Source of the DNA: Pseudomonadota bacterium
GTDB lineage: Bacteria > Pseudomonadota > Gammaproteobacteria > Burkholderiales > Ferrovaceae
DNA length: 49,508 nt
Reading direction: 5' to 3'
NCBI GenBank assembly: GCA_028873535.1
Contig: JAGWIJ010000008.1
Coordinates: 1-49,508 of the forward strand
The position numbers and the translations under genes are program-made. The notes under the pieces were generated by a model, which saw only the letters and a list, made by a program, of their open reading frames with translations, made no database searches and was not told where the DNA came from. Position 1 is the first letter of the stretch. Each line of letters starts with the position of its first letter. Of this stretch, positions 46,570 to 49,508 are shown piece after piece.

Positions 46570-49508
46570 ATGACCGGACTCGCGACGCCGTACCTGCTGG
46601 CCTGCGCCACCTTGCTGATCGGCCTGATCGCGGGCTGGAGCTGGAGCCGGCGTCTTGCACCGCTGCATGATCGCGCCCTGTTGCAACACGTGCCGCTGGC
46701 GGTGACCCCGCCGCCTGACCCCGTCGCGCCCACTCCGTCGCCCGCCCACGCGGTATTCGAGCGCAACGCCGCCGGGCTGCTGATGGTCGATACGCACGGT
46801 CTCATCGTCGATGCCAATCCGGCGCTGTGCGAGCTGTTCGCCTATGCGCGCGCCGACCTGATCGGCCAGCCGGCAGCCCTGCTGCACCGGGGCGAGCGTC
46901 CCTTCAAACCCTTCCGCGGTCACGGCGAAGGCATGTCCGATGGGCGCGGCAACCTGCGCGCCGAGCAGCGTTTCCGGCGGCGTGACGGCGGCCGCCTGTG
47001 GTGCCAGATCGCCGGATCCAGCCTGGAGCTGGCCGATGGCGCTCCCGCCATGCTGTGGACCGTGGTTGACGTCGATGCGCTCCACGTCGCCCAGGAGCAG
47101 GTCCACCACCAGGCCCTGCACGACGAACTCACCGGCCTGCCCAACCGCCGCGCGCTCGATCAGCAGCTGCCCAAGGCCATCGCGCGCGCGCGTCGCCACG
47201 GTTCGGTCCTGGCGCTCGGCGTGATCGACCTCGACGACTTCAAGCCGGTCAACGACACCTGGGGGCACGAGGCGGGTGACCGCCTGCTGGTCGAGGTCGC
47301 CACCCGCCTGCGTCGGCGTCTGCGCGAGTCCGACCTGATCGTCCGCTCGGGCGGCGACGAATTCGTGGTGCTGATCGAGGATCTCGAGACGGGCTTCGTC
47401 ATGCAGCAGTTGTCCGAACTGCTGCAACGCCTGCACGGCGCCGTGGAGACCACGGTCGAAGTGGTGCCCGGGCAGCAGGCCAAGGTCGACGCCAGCATCG
47501 GACTGGCCCTGTTCCCGCTCGACGTGCAGGACGCCGACGGCCTGCAGCGTCTCGCCGATGCCGCCATGTACCAGGCCAAGCTGCAGAAGCACACGCGCGG
47601 CGTTTGGTGGCACCGCGGGGCCGGCAGTGCCACACCGCCGGAGCCCGAGCAGCCATTCGATGCCTATGGTGCGGAGGCGGCGCAGCTCATGAGCAAGGCC
47701 GGTGAACACTTCGAGGCGGTGGCGCAGCAGTTCGTCGACATGTTCTGGAGCGAGATCGCGCGCACTGCGCCCGCAAGTGCCGTGCTCGCTGATTTCTCTG
47801 CCGACGAAGTGGCGCGCCTGGCCGACCACCAGGTTGCCCACCTGCGCTTCCTGCTCGACCCGGCCACCACTCGCGACGCGATTGCTGCGCGTGCCCAGCG
47901 CGTGGGCCAGGTGCATGCGCTGATCGGCATCGGCAGCGAGGTGATGGTGCAGGCCTTGGCCCTGCACCGTCGCATTCTCGGCGAGCACCTGCACGGCGCC
48001 CTGCTGCCGGCGCGCGAACGCTATCGCATCCTGCTGGGTGCCGAGTCGCGCCTGCAGGACAGCATGCAGGCAGAGCTGCGCGCCATGGCCGCAACCCTCA
48101 ACACCTGGCTTGATCATCTGTCCGAGCCGCTGCCGGCCCATGGCAGCCTGTGGCCGGACGCGCGTGCCGACGAGATCGGGCGCCTGGGTGCGCTGCCGGG
48201 CATCCTCGGCGCGCTGGTGCTGCGCCTCAATGCCGAAGGCGTTTTCAATGTCGAGGGTAGCGCCTGTCCGGCCAGCGTCGAAATCGCCCAGGCCCTGCTC
48301 ACGCCAGGCGCCGAAGCGGTGGTCCATCCGGCGTCGCCGCGTGGCCAGGGCACCACCGCGCAAGCCTGGCGCACGCTGGAAATCCGCACCTCGGCACGCT
48401 ACGACCGCGATCCGCGCTACGTCTTCTGGCAGGCGGACGCGCGCGCGCTTGGCCTGCGTTCCACGCTCAGCGTGCCGATCCTGAACCGCCACGGACAGCC
48501 GGTCGCCATGGTCAGCCTGTTCGGCGCCTATCCCAACCAGTTCGAATCGACCAGCATGCAGCAGTTCGCGCGCGGCCTGCAGCAGCGCTGGCAGCAGGTT
48601 TGGCTGCGTTGCAGCACGCCGGCCACGGTGGTGCCGCTCGATGTCGCGCAGGACTACCGCCACAGCCTGTTCTCCGGCGGCTTGCGCATCCACATGCAGC
48701 CGGTGATCGACCTGCGCAGCGGCGCGCTGGTCAAGGTCGAAGGCCTGGCGCGTCTGGAGCGCCCCGATGGCAGCCTGCTGGCGCCGGCCGAGTTCCTGCC
48801 CCTGCTGGGCGATGCCGAACTGGATCGCCTGTTCCGGCTTGGCCTGGACATCGTGCTATCGCAACTCGAGCGCTGGGATGCCGAGGGACTGCATATTGAC
48901 GCCGCCCTCAATCTGTCGCCGGGCACCCTGCTCGATCGCGACTGCGCACGCTGGGTGGAACAGGCCCTGCAGCGCCACGGCGTGGCACCACGCCGGCTGA
49001 CCCTGGAGCTGCTCGAGACCGATACCCTCGACGCCAGCGCGCAGGAGGATGCCATCCGCCGGCTGCTGGCATTGGGCGTGCAGTTGTCGATGGATGATCT
49101 CGGTACCGGACACAACAATCTGGAGCGCTGGGCGCGCCTGCCTTTCGACACCATCAAGGTGGACCAGGCGCTGCTGGGGCGCGTGCACGAAAACCCGGTG
49201 CTGATGCTGAGCCTGATCCGTGCCTTCGTGCAGATGGGGCGCGACATCGAACGCGAGGTGGTGGTCGAAGGGCTTGAGCATGCCGCCACCATCGAGGCGG
49301 CCACCATCCTGGGGGCGCCCTTTGGCCAGGGCTACGGACTGGCCAGGCCGATGCCGGCGGACCAGATCCTGGCCTGGAGCCGGCAGTTCACCCTGGCGGC
49401 GCGTGGCGGCGAAGTGCGCACCGCGCTGGGCGCGCTGGCCCAGGTGTGGCGCTGCGGCGCGGCCGACGTGCACGGCGGTCCGGGACACGATCCCCGGCGT
49501 TGTCCGCT
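46570..49508 (+). CDS. PAS-GGDEF-globin-GAF-EAL sensor for c-di-GMP turnover, 3' end beyond the window
   Basis: Predicted membrane-linked bifunctional c-di-GMP enzyme; 979 residues are visible. Order: an N-terminal membrane helix (residues ~5-24); a PAS domain (~65-170); a GGDEF domain (~185-345) with GLPNRR, DLDDFKPVND and intact GGDEF at 261-265, plus an RxxD inhibitory site at 252-255; a globin-coupled-sensor-like domain (~365-520) with RVGQVHALIGIG, His449 being the expected haem ligand; a GAF domain (~540-690); and an EAL domain (~700 onward). The EAL motif reads EGL (724-726), while ALNLS, LELLE, MDDLGTG, IKVD and VEGLE keep the other catalytic residues. It may sense oxygen through haem. 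The ATG at 46570 follows AGCA without a strong ribosome binding site. Confidence 0.85.
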   Translation, partial: MTGLATPYLLACATLLIGLIAGWSWSRRLAPLHDRALLQHVPLAVTPPPDPVAPTPSPAHAVFERNAAGLLMVDTHGLIVDANPALCELFAYARADLIGQPAALLHRGERPFKPFRGHGEGMSDGRGNLRAEQRFRRRDGGRLWCQIAGSSLELADGAPAMLWTVVDVDALHVAQEQVHHQALHDELTGLPNRRALDQQLPKAIARARRHGSVLALGVIDLDDFKPVNDTWGHEAGDRLLVEVATRLRRRLRESDLIVRSGGDEFVVLIEDLETGFVMQQLSELLQRLHGAVETTVEVVPGQQAKVDASIGLALFPLDVQDADGLQRLADAAMYQAKLQKHTRGVWWHRGAGSATPPEPEQPFDAYGAEAAQLMSKAGEHFEAVAQQFVDMFWSEIARTAPASAVLADFSADEVARLADHQVAHLRFLLDPATTRDAIAARAQRVGQVHALIGIGSEVMVQALALHRRILGEHLHGALLPARERYRILLGAESRLQDSMQAELRAMAATLNTWLDHLSEPLPAHGSLWPDARADEIGRLGALPGILGALVLRLNAEGVFNVEGSACPASVEIAQALLTPGAEAVVHPASPRGQGTTAQAWRTLEIRTSARYDRDPRYVFWQADARALGLRSTLSVPILNRHGQPVAMVSLFGAYPNQFESTSMQQFARGLQQRWQQVWLRCSTPATVVPLDVAQDYRHSLFSGGLRIHMQPVIDLRSGALVKVEGLARLERPDGSLLAPAEFLPLLGDAELDRLFRLGLDIVLSQLERWDAEGLHIDAALNLSPGTLLDRDCARWVEQALQRHGVAPRRLTLELLETDTLDASAQEDAIRRLLALGVQLSMDDLGTGHNNLERWARLPFDTIKVDQALLGRVHENPVLMLSLIRAFVQMGRDIEREVVVEGLEHAATIEAATILGAPFGQGYGLARPMPADQILAWSRQFTLAARGGEVRTALGALAQVWRCGAADVHGGPGHDPRRCP

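Overview
The window is one contiguous, GC-rich chromosomal segment that reads as a betaproteobacterium. The reasons are dusB-fis-purH-purD-tsaC-hemF synteny, the uvrD / BPSS1780-like membrane protein / APH-type thrB / polA neighbourhood, a PEP-CTERM sorting signal, and a periplasmic cytochrome c of the c551/c5 kind. The genus cannot be fixed from the sequence; Rhodocyclales or Nitrosomonadales relatives would fit.

Layout. Positions 1-24,000 are mostly core genome: rhlE (cut by the left edge), uvrD, a membrane protein-thrB pair, an orphan 2Fe-2S subunit, a LOG-family nucleotide hydrolase, polA, the dusB-fis operon, purH, purD, tsaC and hemF. On the minus strand follow a hotdog thioesterase and a livKHMGF branched-chain amino acid importer, then a cytochrome c, lgt on the plus strand, and two tandem EAL proteins of which the second is degenerate.

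A tRNA-Ala(CGC) gene at 24,038-24,113 marks the start of an accessory region (about 24,114-36,420). It holds a class II Fic protein, an excisionase-like HTH antitoxin with a triplicated 9-bp operator, a DUF3761 secreted protein, a PIN-domain toxin without a visible antitoxin, an unrecognised 582-aa protein, and a complete Wadjet type I system (jetA-B-C-D). A ribbon-helix-helix gene and a small coiled-coil gene precede jetA and are joined to it by start/stop overlaps. Wadjet is known; the two-gene leader, the 582-aa protein and the mismatched toxin/antitoxin pieces are the least explained parts of the window. No integrase was seen.

Positions 36,480-49,508 return to ordinary genome: a PEP-CTERM protein that looks internally deleted, a conserved lipoprotein, a YqhA-family membrane protein, a DUF5655-type protein, a large secreted phosphoesterase, an orphan AapJ-like binding protein, the potassium transporter kup, two small proteins, and a PAS-GGDEF-globin-GAF-EAL sensor cut by the right edge.

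All calls come from reading translations, motifs and gene overlaps by eye. No database search, structure prediction or statistical terminator or promoter scan was run.
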